Assembly (NCBI RefSeq): GCF_030694325.1
Contig: NZ_JAUXYO010000120.1
Location: 1 to 42,216, forward strand
Length of the DNA: 42,216 bases
Origin: Allobosea sp.
Lineage (GTDB): Bacteria > Pseudomonadota > Alphaproteobacteria > Rhizobiales > Beijerinckiaceae
Reading direction: 5' to 3'
The position numbers were made by a program, and so were the translations under genes. Shown one piece after another: positions 34,808 to 42,216 of this stretch; the stretch's first letter is position 1, and every line of letters starts with the position of its first letter. A model generated the notes under the pieces. It was not told the origin of the DNA. It searched no databases and saw only the letters and a list, made by a program, of their open reading frames with translations.

Positions 34808-34911
34808 GGCGTGACCTCCTGCGATCGGTTTTAAGAATGGTTAAATCAGAATAATCCGTTTTTCCGATGGATAGAAGAGGGGTAAAGCGATCCTGGTCAT
34901 GCACCATCCTC

Positions 34912-35031
34912 AGCCCTCATCCTGAGGAGCGGCCGAAAGGCCGCGTCTCGAAGGATGCTCCAGTCATCTTCGGAGCCTCCTGGACCATCCTTCGAGACGG
35001 CCGCCAGGGCGGCCTCCTCAGGATGAGGGCT
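34912..35031. repeat. Dispersed 120-base palindromic element
   Basis: Perfect 18-base ends AGCCCTCATCCTGAGGAG (34912-34929) and CTCCTCAGGATGAGGGCT (35014-35031) surround a second perfect pair CGTCTCGAAGGATG (34944-34957) and CATCCTTCGAGACG (34986-34999). This is a well-known repeat type in Rhizobiales genomes. It lies just upstream of the EamA start, inside a divergent regulator gap, so the transporter promoter must be close to or within it. Confidence 0.85.
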
Positions 35032-35056
35032 CGCAACGGTCAATCAGGTCCCACCC

Positions 35057-35965
35057 ATGTCCGCCCCCGCGACCGTCCTGCCAGCTCCGACCGCGCCTGC
35101 TCTCGCCATGTTTCTCGCCTTGCTGACGGGGGCGACCTGCATCGGCTTTTCGGGTGTGTTCGTGCGCTTCGCCGATGTCGGGCCGGCGGCGGCCGGGTTC
35201 TGGCGGATGATCTTCGCCCTGCCGGTGCTCGGGCTCTGGATGGGGCTGGAGCGGCGTCGCCCGGGCCACCCGGCCGCGTCCGGCGGCGCGATGCTGCCGA
35301 TCGTGCTCGCCGGCCTCGCCTTCGGCGTCGACGTCGTTCTGTACAACGCTGCGCTCGGCTTCACGACGATCGCCAACGCCTCGCTGCTCGGCAATCTCTC
35401 GCCGGTGGCGGTGGTGCTGGGCGGCTGGCTGCTCTTCGCCGAGCGCCCGAGCCGGCGCATCCTCGGCGCGCTGGCGCTCGCGATCGGCGGCGCGCTGATG
35501 CTGGTCCTGCCGAAAATCGCCGGGGCGTCGTCGGGCATCCCCGGCAGCCTGTTCGGCGACAGCCTGGCGGTCGGTGCCGCACTGTCCTATGCCGCCTACA
35601 TCATGGCGGTCCGCCGCGCCCGGGACCGGGCCGAGGCCGGACGCATCAGCCTGATCGCCAGCGCGATTTGCGCGGTCTTCTGTCTCGTCGCCGCATTGGC
35701 CCTGGGCGAGGCGATCCTGCCGTCGAGCCTGCAGGGCTGGCTCGCGGTGATCGCGCTCGGCCTGGTCTCCCATGCGCTGGGGCAGGGCCTGATCACGCTC
35801 TCGCTCGGCCAGTACGGCGCCAGCGCGGCCTCGCTCGTCATGGTCTGGCCGGCGCTGGTGTCCGTGCTCGCCGCCTGGGCGATCTTCGGCGAGCAGCCCT
35901 CGCCGGCGCAGGCCTTCGGCGGCATCGCGATCCTCGCCGCCGTGCTCATGGTCCGCAAGGGCTGA
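35057..35965 (+). CDS. EamA/DMT family transporter
   Basis: The 302-aa inner membrane protein has ten predicted spans and two EamA repeats. The first starts MFLALLTGATCIGFSGVFVR and the second SLFGDSLAVGAALSYAAYIM, with the conserved ends GGWLLFAERPSRRILGALAL and WAIFGEQPSPAQAFGGIAIL. These are drug/metabolite exporters, for example of amino acids. The ATG at 35057 has little ribosome-site support. It is divergent from a LysR regulator, which probably controls it, with a dispersed palindromic element in between. Confidence 0.92.
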   Translation: MSAPATVLPAPTAPALAMFLALLTGATCIGFSGVFVRFADVGPAAAGFWRMIFALPVLGLWMGLERRRPGHPAASGGAMLPIVLAGLAFGVDVVLYNAALGFTTIANASLLGNLSPVAVVLGGWLLFAERPSRRILGALALAIGGALMLVLPKIAGASSGIPGSLFGDSLAVGAALSYAAYIMAVRRARDRAEAGRISLIASAICAVFCLVAALALGEAILPSSLQGWLAVIALGLVSHALGQGLITLSLGQYGASAASLVMVWPALVSVLAAWAIFGEQPSPAQAFGGIAILAAVLMVRKG

Positions 35966-35978
35966 CGGCCGCAGGCGC

Positions 35979-36398
<420 letters not shown>

Positions 36399-36603
36399 CC
36401 GGTCTCTCCTGCGCCGCGGCAACCGATCGGGTGACGAACGGGAACCGGAGCGCGCGCGGCGGGTTCGCAAACCAGATCGACTGGGCTATGGACGCCCAGC
36501 ACGATCCTGCTCATGCCACGTTCACGGGAATGGTCTAGGATTCAACCGTTTCCTGCAACGCGTTCGCCGCCCGCACCGCACGATCGATCGGAACCGACGC
36601 CTC

Positions 36604-37293
36604 ATGACCAAGAAGACCAAGACCATGGCCATGACCCTCAAAGCCGCCGGCCTGCTGCCGCTGCTGGCGCTGACCGCCTGCGCCGGCTCGCAGCGCTTCG
36701 TTGGTCCTGCGCCGCAGGCCTATGGCCAACCCAGCCTGCCGCCGGCGCCTGCGATCAGCTCGGCACCGGTCGTTTCCGAGCCGCTGCCGCCACCCGGCGG
36801 TTACCCAGTCGCGTCCGCGCCGATGCCGGACCAGCCGGGTGCGCTGCCGCCGCCGCAGGATCCCTATTACAACCCCAGTGCCCCCGGCATGCCGCAGCAG
36901 ACGCCGGCCCCGGCCGGCTCGCAACCCGGCGAAGTGCCGACGCTGCGCGGCGGCGGTGGCCAGATCGCGACGCTCGGCGCCGGGAGCAATGCCGCTCGCC
37001 CGGCCGTGACCTCGCGCGACGGCGTGATCGGTAACTGGACCGCGCGCGAGGCCACCGGCGGGTCGTGCCGGGTGCAGCTCTCGAGCGCGCCGGCGCTCGA
37101 CCTCTACCGCGCCAATGCCTCGGGCTGCTCGAACCGCGATCTGCAGAGGGTCACGGCCTGGGATTACCGCGACGGCGAAGTCTATCTCTACCAGCAGGGC
37201 GGCACGGTGGTGGCGCGGCTGCGCACCAGCGGCGGCGGCGCGATGGACGGCGCGGTGACCAAATCGGGCGCTGCGCTCTCGCTGAGCCGCTGA
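36604..37293 (+). CDS. Omp19-like lipoprotein with AprI/Inh protease-inhibitor domain
   Basis: The 229-aa protein has a lipoprotein signal (lipobox LTAC), a long Pro-rich linker (about 30-130) and a C-terminal AprI/Inh metalloprotease-inhibitor domain from about residue 135. In that domain GSCRVQLSSAPALDLYRANA, ASGCSNRDLQRVTAWDYRDG (two Cys for a disulfide) and a tail GAAL-SLSR match Brucella Omp19, an outer membrane lipoprotein reported to inhibit proteases. The tail resemblance, including the LSR end, is what drives the call. The ATG at 36604 is used; a later ATG nine codons inside gives a shorter signal. It is convergent with the GNAT gene, with only four bases between the stops. Confidence 0.85.
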   Translation: MTKKTKTMAMTLKAAGLLPLLALTACAGSQRFVGPAPQAYGQPSLPPAPAISSAPVVSEPLPPPGGYPVASAPMPDQPGALPPPQDPYYNPSAPGMPQQTPAPAGSQPGEVPTLRGGGGQIATLGAGSNAARPAVTSRDGVIGNWTAREATGGSCRVQLSSAPALDLYRANASGCSNRDLQRVTAWDYRDGEVYLYQQGGTVVARLRTSGGGAMDGAVTKSGAALSLSR

Positions 37294-37297
37294 GTGT

Positions 37298-37912
37298 TCA
37301 GGCGCCCGGCGAGCGGCCGAACAGGCCCGGCCGCCAGAGGCGCCGCTGCAGCGACAGCGCCAGCGCAGCGAAGCCGCGGGCGGTGTCTAGCGCCTCGTCG
37401 AGGATGGTGAAGGGCGTCGGCCCGCCGGTGGCGATGACGCCCTCGACATCGGCATAGCCGCCGGCGAGATCGGCCTCGAACTTGCGGGCGAGGCGGCGCA
37501 TCGCCGCGTTCTCCGGCAGGCAGGTCATGTAGAGCGTGCGGATGCCGCGGTTTCGCGCCGCCGTGATCAGCCGGCCGAACAACGTGCCGCCGATGCCGCG
37601 CCGGCGCCAGTCGCGCTCGACGCTGAAGGCGGCCTCGCCGGTCTGGGCCATGATGTCCTCGAGCCCGCGCAACTCGGCCGCGCCGCGCACGGCGCCATCC
37701 TCGAGATAGGCATAGACGAGCCCGCCGACACCGAAGGTGGTGACCGCGTAGGTCTCGAGAAAGTCGTCATTTACCGCGGTGCCGAAGCGTTCGCGGCGTG
37801 TCGCCTCGTCGAGCCTCAGCAGATGGGCCTTGAAGAGGTCGCGTTCCGCGGGCCAGAGCCGGCGGACTTCGCCATGGCCGGTCGTCGTGCCGGCCTTTCT
37901 GGAACGAGCCAA
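37298..37912 (-). CDS. GNAT family N-acetyltransferase
   Basis: The 204-aa protein has a GNAT acetyl-CoA binding core: AAFSVERDWRRRGIGGTLFG (the Arg/Gly-rich P-loop RRRGIGG) and NRGIRTLYMTCLPENAAMRR. The start is a TTG at 37912, with a perfect AGGAG seven bases upstream; no ATG or GTG is in frame near it. The substrate is unknown; the long C-terminal tail after ITPF-like motifs, with ALALSLQRRLW, is not part of the core. Confidence 0.87.
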   Translation of the reverse strand: MARSRKAGTTTGHGEVRRLWPAERDLFKAHLLRLDEATRRERFGTAVNDDFLETYAVTTFGVGGLVYAYLEDGAVRGAAELRGLEDIMAQTGEAAFSVERDWRRRGIGGTLFGRLITAARNRGIRTLYMTCLPENAAMRRLARKFEADLAGGYADVEGVIATGGPTPFTILDEALDTARGFAALALSLQRRLWRPGLFGRSPGA

Positions 37913-38086
37913 TTGTCATCTCCTGCTGTCAGCGCTGGATGCACGGGACCGACCAGGAGGCGATTCTTCCCTAACTCGCTGCGGAAGATGCGCTGCCCGC
38001 GTCCCATTTCAAGAGGCGCGAGCTGTTGCGGTGCAGCAATTTTCGGCATGGTGACCGCCAAATCACCGATTTCTTCGATTCGGAGC

Positions 38087-38695
38087 CTATTCGCGGTCGA
38101 TCGGCCACCGTTTGAAGACGTCGAGCGCCTCGCAGGCGCTGGCCTGAGCCGCCAATGCCGGCCAGCGCTCGACGGGCGCAAAGTCGGGTATGACGAAGCG
38201 GCAGAAGCCCCAGGCGATCGCCGCCGCGATGTCGCTGGGCAGCAGTTCGGGGCCGGCGCTGAGTTCGCCGCCGCCGGCCGCCGCATCGAGCAGGTCGAGC
38301 GCGGTGTGGAGTTGTGTCGCGATGCGCTCCTGCCAGGGGGCGTAGCGCTGCGCTTCGGGCCGCTTGCGCTCATACTCGATGCCCACCGCCTTGTCGGCCG
38401 CGACGATGCCGATCCCGGTCAGCGACAGGTCCCGCATCCGGGCGCTCGCCTCGACGGGGCGCAGCGAGCGTCCGGCGAGATCCTCGAAATGCTGGATGAT
38501 CAGCAGCGATTCGCTGATCACCGTGCCGTCGTCGGTCACGAGGCTCGGCGCCTTGATCAGGGGGTTGATCGCCCGGAACTCGTCCATGTGCCGGAAGACG
38601 GAGACGGAGCGGTGTTCGAATTCCAGCTCCAGCAAGGTGCCGGTGACCGCGGCGCGGCGGACATAGGGGCTATCGAGCATTCCCACGAGCAGCAT
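38087..38695 (-). CDS. Glutathione S-transferase-like protein
   Basis: The 202-aa protein has the GST layout: thioredoxin-like N-domain with MLDSPYVRRAAVTGTLLELE and the glutathione-binding APSLVTDDGTVISESLLIIQ (cis-Pro and Glu-Ser pair), and an all-helical C-domain including LSAGPELLPSDIAAAIAWGF. Ser-Pro-Tyr near the N-terminus takes the position of the catalytic Ser. A GGAG sits eight bases upstream. Substrate unknown. Confidence 0.9.
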   Translation of the reverse strand: MLLVGMLDSPYVRRAAVTGTLLELEFEHRSVSVFRHMDEFRAINPLIKAPSLVTDDGTVISESLLIIQHFEDLAGRSLRPVEASARMRDLSLTGIGIVAADKAVGIEYERKRPEAQRYAPWQERIATQLHTALDLLDAAAGGGELSAGPELLPSDIAAAIAWGFCRFVIPDFAPVERWPALAAQASACEALDVFKRWPIDRE

Positions 38696-38774
38696 CGGCG
38701 GTCTCCGTTCAACATGGCGGGCAGAGTGCCGGGACCGCGCCGCAATGCCACGCGAAATCGCGTGATGATCGCGA

Positions 38775-39770
38775 TCACGCCGGCTGATGATCCTCCTCTG
38801 CTTCCTCCGCGTCGCTCTCGAAGCCGGGCTGGAACCCCAGCGTGACGCCGTGCTCGCGCGCCGCCGCCTGGCAGGGGTCCCAATAGGGCGCGCCGCCGAA
38901 GCGCTCGACCAGCAGGTCGATCAGCACGCGAACCTTGCCCGGCACATAGGCTCCCGGTGGCCTCACGACGAAGAGGGCGTGTTCCTGCAGCGGGAACTCC
39001 CAGAGCAGCGGCTCGAGCGCGCCGTCGCGAATGGAGTCGCTGGCGATGAAGGTCGGCAGTTGCACGATTCCGAGCCCCGCCCTGGCCCAGTCCAGCAGCG
39101 TCTCGCCGCTGTCCGAGCGCAGGCGCCCGGCCGGGCGAACCGAGACGCGGCGCCGGCCGACCCGGAAGGTCCAGTCGGGAACGCTGGTGCCGGTGTAGAG
39201 CAGGCAGTCATGGCCGGCGAGATCGGCCGGGGTGGCGGGCCGCCCCCGCGAAGCGAGATAGGCCGGGCTCGCCAGGATGACGCTGTGTATCGGGGCGATG
39301 CGGCGGGCGATCAGGCTCGAATCCTTCAGCGTGCCGATCCGGATGGCGGCGTCGAAGCGCTCGCCGATCAGGTCGACATAGCGGTCGCTGGCCTCGACAT
39401 CGAGTTCGAGCCCGGGATGGCGGCTGGCGAGTTCGCCGAGGATGGGGGCGACATGCCGGTTGCCGAAGGTCAGCGGCATCGACAGACGCAGCCGCCCGAC
39501 GACCCCGCCCGCCTGCTGCGCCACCGCGTCGCGGGCTTCGGCGAGATCGGCCAGGATGCGTTCGCCGCGCGCCTTGAATTCGAGACCGGCCTCGGTGGCG
39601 GCGATGCCGCGCGTGGTGCGGCTGAGCAGGCGCGTGCCGAGCTCGGCCTCGAGCCGGGCGACGCGGCGGCTGATGATCGACTTGGACAGACCGAGCCGAT
39701 GCCCGGCGCGCCCGAAGCCGCCGCTCTCGACCACGGCAACGAAACTGCGGATGTCGTCCAGCTCGGACAT
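38775..39770 (-). CDS. LysR family transcriptional regulator
   Basis: The 331-aa protein has the winged helix-turn-helix (FVAVVESGGFGRAGHRLGLS, SKSIISRRVARLEAELGTRL) and an effector domain from about residue 93 (LSMPLTFGNRHVAPILGELA). An unusual acidic C-terminal tail (about 30 residues ending DAEEAEEDHQPA) follows. Divergent from the azoreductase gene with 114 bases between, suggesting it senses a quinone or electrophile and controls the reductase, as in YodB/QorR-like pairs; this is inferred. The ATG at 39770 is chosen over an upstream ATG six codons earlier. Confidence 0.93.
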   Translation of the reverse strand: MSELDDIRSFVAVVESGGFGRAGHRLGLSKSIISRRVARLEAELGTRLLSRTTRGIAATEAGLEFKARGERILADLAEARDAVAQQAGGVVGRLRLSMPLTFGNRHVAPILGELASRHPGLELDVEASDRYVDLIGERFDAAIRIGTLKDSSLIARRIAPIHSVILASPAYLASRGRPATPADLAGHDCLLYTGTSVPDWTFRVGRRRVSVRPAGRLRSDSGETLLDWARAGLGIVQLPTFIASDSIRDGALEPLLWEFPLQEHALFVVRPPGAYVPGKVRVLIDLLVERFGGAPYWDPCQAAAREHGVTLGFQPGFESDAEEAEEDHQPA

Positions 39771-39884
39771 GACGGTGTTCCTATGCACGCAACAGTTTGG
39801 TGCTTCGCTTGCGCATTCCGTTGCTGGATGTGCGCCGCTACATCAGCGGCATCGAACCCGTTCCCGGTTTCAGGATCAAGCATC

Positions 39885-40490
39885 ATGTCCCATCTTCTCG
39901 TCATCAACAGCAGCGCCGCCGGTCCGGCTTCGGTCTCGAAGCAGCTCATCGACGAGACGGTTGCCCGCCTGCGCTCGGCCGATCCCGCGCTGATCGTGGT
40001 GGAGCGCGATCTCGGCGCGAACCCCGTGCCGCATCTGACTGCCGATTCCACCGCCGCCATCCGCGGTAGCGACCCTGCCAACGACGCACAGCGTGCGGCG
40101 AAAGCCCTGTCGGATGCGCTCGTGGCCGAGCTGAAGGCAGCCGATACCGTGATCATCGGTGCGCCGATGTATAATTTCGGCATTCCCTCGACGCTGAAGT
40201 CCTGGTTCGACCATGTGCTGCGGGCCGGCGTGACCTTCAAATATGGCGAGAACGGCCCGGTCGGCCTGCTCGAGGGCAAGCGCGCCATCGTCGTTGAGAG
40301 CCGTGGCGGCCTCTACAGCTCCGGCCCGACGCAGTCGCTGGATTCGCAGGAGCCGCATCTGCGCACGATGCTGGGCTTCATCGGCATCAGCGACGTCACC
40401 TTCGTGCGCGCCGAGAAGCTGGGCTACGGCCCGGAGGCGCGCGAGCAGGCGATCAACGACGCCAAGGCGGAGCTGGCCCGCGTCGCCTGA
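39885..40490 (+). CDS. azoR: FMN-dependent NADH-azoreductase/quinone reductase
   Basis: The 201-aa protein is a flavodoxin-like AzoR, which reduces quinones and azo dyes with NADH and FMN. It has the N-terminal phosphate loop LVINSSAAGPASVSKQL, the PMYNFGIPSTLKSWFDHVLR signature that holds FMN, and GLLEGKRAIVVESRGGLYSS. AGGA lies nine bases before the ATG at 39885. The length is typical. It is divergent from a LysR regulator. Confidence 0.95.
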   Translation: MSHLLVINSSAAGPASVSKQLIDETVARLRSADPALIVVERDLGANPVPHLTADSTAAIRGSDPANDAQRAAKALSDALVAELKAADTVIIGAPMYNFGIPSTLKSWFDHVLRAGVTFKYGENGPVGLLEGKRAIVVESRGGLYSSGPTQSLDSQEPHLRTMLGFIGISDVTFVRAEKLGYGPEAREQAINDAKAELARVA

Positions 40491-40522
40491 CGCGCTCCGC
40501 CCACGCCCGACCCAACGAAAAA

Positions 40523-40548
40523 GGGCTCTCCGGGAAACCGGGGAGCCC
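40523..40548. terminator. Bidirectional terminator after azoR
   Basis: GGGCTCTCCGG / CCGGGGAGCCC forms an 11-base stem with one G-T pair around a GAAA tetraloop, 33 bases after the azoR stop. On the minus strand it is followed by TTTTTCG (complement of 40517-40522), so it could also end the small exported protein message. Confidence 0.75.
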
Positions 40549-40616
40549 AAGTCGTATCGGGAGGTCTCGAACTCGGAAGGCGGCTTGCCGGGGTTCCTGG
40601 GCCCCGGAAGGCCGGG

Positions 40617-40913
40617 TCAGTAGTAGCCGCAGACGCGGCGGTAGCCGACAACCTCGCCATAGCGGTTGACGCGCTCGATCATGTCGCACTGGCGCACCGG
40701 GGCGTAGCCGTAATAGCCGTGGGCATAGGCCGGGCGGGTGGCGGCGGCGACGAGAGCACCTGCGGCGAGCGCACCGACGATGCCGGCGCCGATGGCCGGG
40801 CCACGGCCATAGCCCCAATGGCGCGGGCGGGCCTCGGCGGAGGTGGCGGCGAGGGTGGTGGCCAGGGTCAGAGCGGCGAGGGTGCCGGCGGCGATCGTCT
40901 TGAAGCGGGTCAT
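40617..40913 (-). CDS. Small exported Gly/Tyr-rich protein
   Basis: The 98-aa protein has a signal peptide (about residues 1-28, cut near SAEA). A hydrophobic Gly/Ala-rich stretch AIGAGIVGALAAGALVAAAT follows, then a C-terminal part RQCDMIERVNRYGEVVGYRR ending VCGYY. The two Cys residues could form a disulfide. Similar small proteins with GxxxGxxx stretches and a C...RVC tail are common in Rhizobiales but uncharacterised. The ATG at 40913 is preferred because it directly begins the signal peptide. Confidence 0.82.
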   Translation of the reverse strand: MTRFKTIAAGTLAALTLATTLAATSAEARPRHWGYGRGPAIGAGIVGALAAGALVAAATRPAYAHGYYGYAPVRQCDMIERVNRYGEVVGYRRVCGYY

Positions 40914-41033
40914 CGTCAGGGTCTCCCTGAGGCTTCGGGAGCGAACCATTCGCCCTCCATGACCGTTGGTCGCGGCCCGGGCTCGGGAGGTTCAAGGCGA
41001 TGTCGATTTTTTCGCAGGGGCGGAAGGCGGCCG

Positions 41034-42216
41034 TCAGCCGGCGGTGACGCGGCGCCAGAAGCTCGACGAGAAGCCCGGATCGACATGCGCCGCGAAATCG
41101 CGCCAATGCGGGAAGGAGGCCTCGAAGGTCGCCGGCGACATGCGGGCGTCCTTGTAGGGGTTGACGCGGCCGCCTGCGGCCAGCGTCACGGCGTCCAGCT
41201 CCGCCAGCAGACGCTCGGTGCGCGCGCCGCGGTTGGGGAAGTCGAGCGTCAGCGTCGCCCCCGCGATCGGGAACGACATCATTCCCGGCGAGGGCACATC
41301 ACCGAAGAGCTTCAGCACGGTGAGGAAGGAGGCCTCGCCCGCCGCCAGCGTCCGGCGCAGCATCTCCTCAACGGCCTGCCGGGCCTGTGCCGTTGGAATC
41401 GCGCACTGGAATTGGCGCAGTCCTCCCGGCCCATAGGCGCGGTTCCAGTTGGAGACGCGATCGAGCGGATAGAAGAAAGGGCGGTAGGCGATGCGCCGCG
41501 GCTCGGGCGAGCGCGGCTGGGCGGCGCGGTAGAGCGCGTTGAAGGCCCTCAGCGTCAACCGGTTGATCAGGGGAAAGGGTGGCTTGATTGGCAAGCTGAG
41601 GCGCCGCGCGGGGCGGCGGTGCGGCACGTCGCCGGCCGGCGCATGGTTGGCGCGGAAGAAGACGCCTCGGCCGAAGCCGGCGCCGCCGGCCAGCGCGTCG
41701 ATCCAGGCGACGGTGTAGTCATGGCTGGCGTCAGAGTCGGCGGCGAGCGCGAAGAAATCGTCGAGCCCGCCGAAATGAACGGCCTCCTGCATCATCTCGG
41801 CGGAATCGATGGGCATGAGCTGCAGCGTCACCTGCGTGACGAGGCCGGTGAGACCCATGCCGCCGATGGTGGCGGCGAAGAGGGCGCCGTTCATGTCGGG
41901 CGCGCAGGTGAGGCGCCGCCCGTCGGAGCGGACGAGCTCGAAGGCGCGGACATGGCGGCCGAAGGTGCCGGCGCGGTGGTGGTTCTTGCCGTGGACATCG
42001 TTGGCGAGCGCGCCGCCGAGGGTGACGTAGCAGGTGCCGGGCGTCACGGGCGGGAACCAGCCGGCGGGCACGACGAGGTTCAGGAGATCGTCGAGCAGGA
42101 CGCCGGCCTCGCAGGTGACGAGGCCGCTCTCGCGGTCGAAGGCCAGAACGCGGTCGAGGCGGCGCGCCAGGATCAGGCGTCCACCGTCGTTCAGGCAGGA
42201 ATCGCCATAGGAGCGG
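41034..42216 (-). CDS. DprE1-like FAD-dependent oxidoreductase, 5' end outside the window
   Basis: The frame is open from the stop at 41034 to the right edge (about 394 codons), so the N-terminus is missing. The FAD-binding stretch RSYGDSCLND is at the edge, then GTCYVTLGGALANDVHGKNH followed by HRAGTFGRHVRAFELV. This block is close to DprE1, the decaprenylphosphoryl-ribose 2'-oxidase of mycobacteria, where the His-Gly-Lys-Asn-His-His segment lies in the FAD site. The C-terminal half (GGLRQFQCAIPTAQARQAVE, and FPNRGARTERLLAELDAVTL) is the substrate domain of the same flavoprotein family. A sugar oxidase on a lipid-linked or free sugar is likely; the actual substrate is unknown. Confidence 0.88.
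   Translation of the reverse strand, partial: RSYGDSCLNDGGRLILARRLDRVLAFDRESGLVTCEAGVLLDDLLNLVVPAGWFPPVTPGTCYVTLGGALANDVHGKNHHRAGTFGRHVRAFELVRSDGRRLTCAPDMNGALFAATIGGMGLTGLVTQVTLQLMPIDSAEMMQEAVHFGGLDDFFALAADSDASHDYTVAWIDALAGGAGFGRGVFFRANHAPAGDVPHRRPARRLSLPIKPPFPLINRLTLRAFNALYRAAQPRSPEPRRIAYRPFFYPLDRVSNWNRAYGPGGLRQFQCAIPTAQARQAVEEMLRRTLAAGEASFLTVLKLFGDVPSPGMMSFPIAGATLTLDFPNRGARTERLLAELDAVTLAAGGRVNPYKDARMSPATFEASFPHWRDFAAHVDPGFSSSFWRRVTAG

Noticed and set aside
36527-36550. Possible EcfG promoter (GGAAT-N15-CGTT) before the Omp19-like gene
   Set aside because: The -35 lacks the final C and the spacer is 15, outside the 16-17 range of the consensus.
39771-39884. Imperfect ATGCACGCAA / TTGCGCAT dyad in the LysR-azoR gap
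   Set aside because: It could be a LysR site but is imperfect and too common a pattern to assert without comparison.

Overview
The window is a GC-rich chromosomal segment of an alphaproteobacterium, most likely of the order Hyphomicrobiales (Bosea/Methylobacterium/Bradyrhizobium-like). The evidence is a GapR (DUF2312) nucleoid protein, a Brucella Omp19-like lipoprotein, a cysteine-free bL36, DUF3422 and DUF1036 proteins, a DUF4212/solute-symporter pair, a general-stress (EcfG-type) promoter and dispersed long palindromic repeats. It looks like core chromosome: I see no integrase, transposase, tRNA, rRNA or CRISPR array. The genus is an inference. Genes are densely packed and no gene-free stretch exceeds 300 bases.

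Layout. 1-2.2 kb: end of a Cys/Met-metabolism PLP enzyme, a lone GH19 endolysin-like gene, and a cysteine dioxygenase divergent from an Lrp/AsnC regulator. 2.2-6.5 kb: OmpW porin with an FNR/FixK-like box upstream, release factor 3 (prfC), and a chemoreceptor. 6.6-10.9 kb: an APC permease coupled to an exported methyltransferase, a YadGH-type ABC exporter, and a 24-codon membrane micro-ORF. 11-13.7 kb: a frameshifted exported-protein gene, a conserved Cys-containing unknown, and a DUF3422 membrane protein. 13.7-19.7 kb: a cyanate module made of a NrtABD/CynABD-like ABC importer plus cyanase (cynS), facing a PAS-PAS-AAA+-Fis sigma-54 activator. A clear -24/-12 promoter and three copies of ACGA-N4-TCGT lie between them.

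19.9-22.9 kb: a tightly coupled cassette of an ArnE-like SMR membrane protein, a 37-aa peptide, an NAD-dependent sugar epimerase/dehydratase and a class III aminotransferase that carries an in-frame amber codon. 22.9-26.7 kb: gapR, then glycerate 2-kinase, a DUF1036 protein and pyruvate kinase. The two kinases plausibly feed glycerate towards pyruvate through 2-phosphoglycerate. 26.7-30.2 kb: three small membrane proteins downstream of a DUF4212/VC_2705-type Na+:carboxylate symporter pair. 30.3-34 kb: an alpha/beta hydrolase, a TPR protein, rpmJ, a stress-promoter-driven glycine-zipper lipoprotein, and obgE. 34-42.2 kb: a LysR regulator divergent from an EamA transporter, a RidA-like protein, the Omp19-like lipoprotein, a GNAT acetyltransferase, a glutathione transferase, a LysR regulator divergent from an azoreductase, a small exported protein, and a truncated DprE1-like FAD oxidase running off the right edge.

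The most interesting system is the cyanate uptake/hydrolysis operon with apparent sigma-54 control. The classical regulators of cyanase operons are LysR-type CynR in E. coli and NtcA in cyanobacteria, so a dedicated PAS-PAS enhancer-binding protein would be a different logic. Two genes are interrupted in this sequence: the aminotransferase by a TAG codon and the exported protein at 11.4 kb by a frameshift. Four dispersed palindromic repeats occupy intergenic gaps, and two of them sit inside the cyanate operon.
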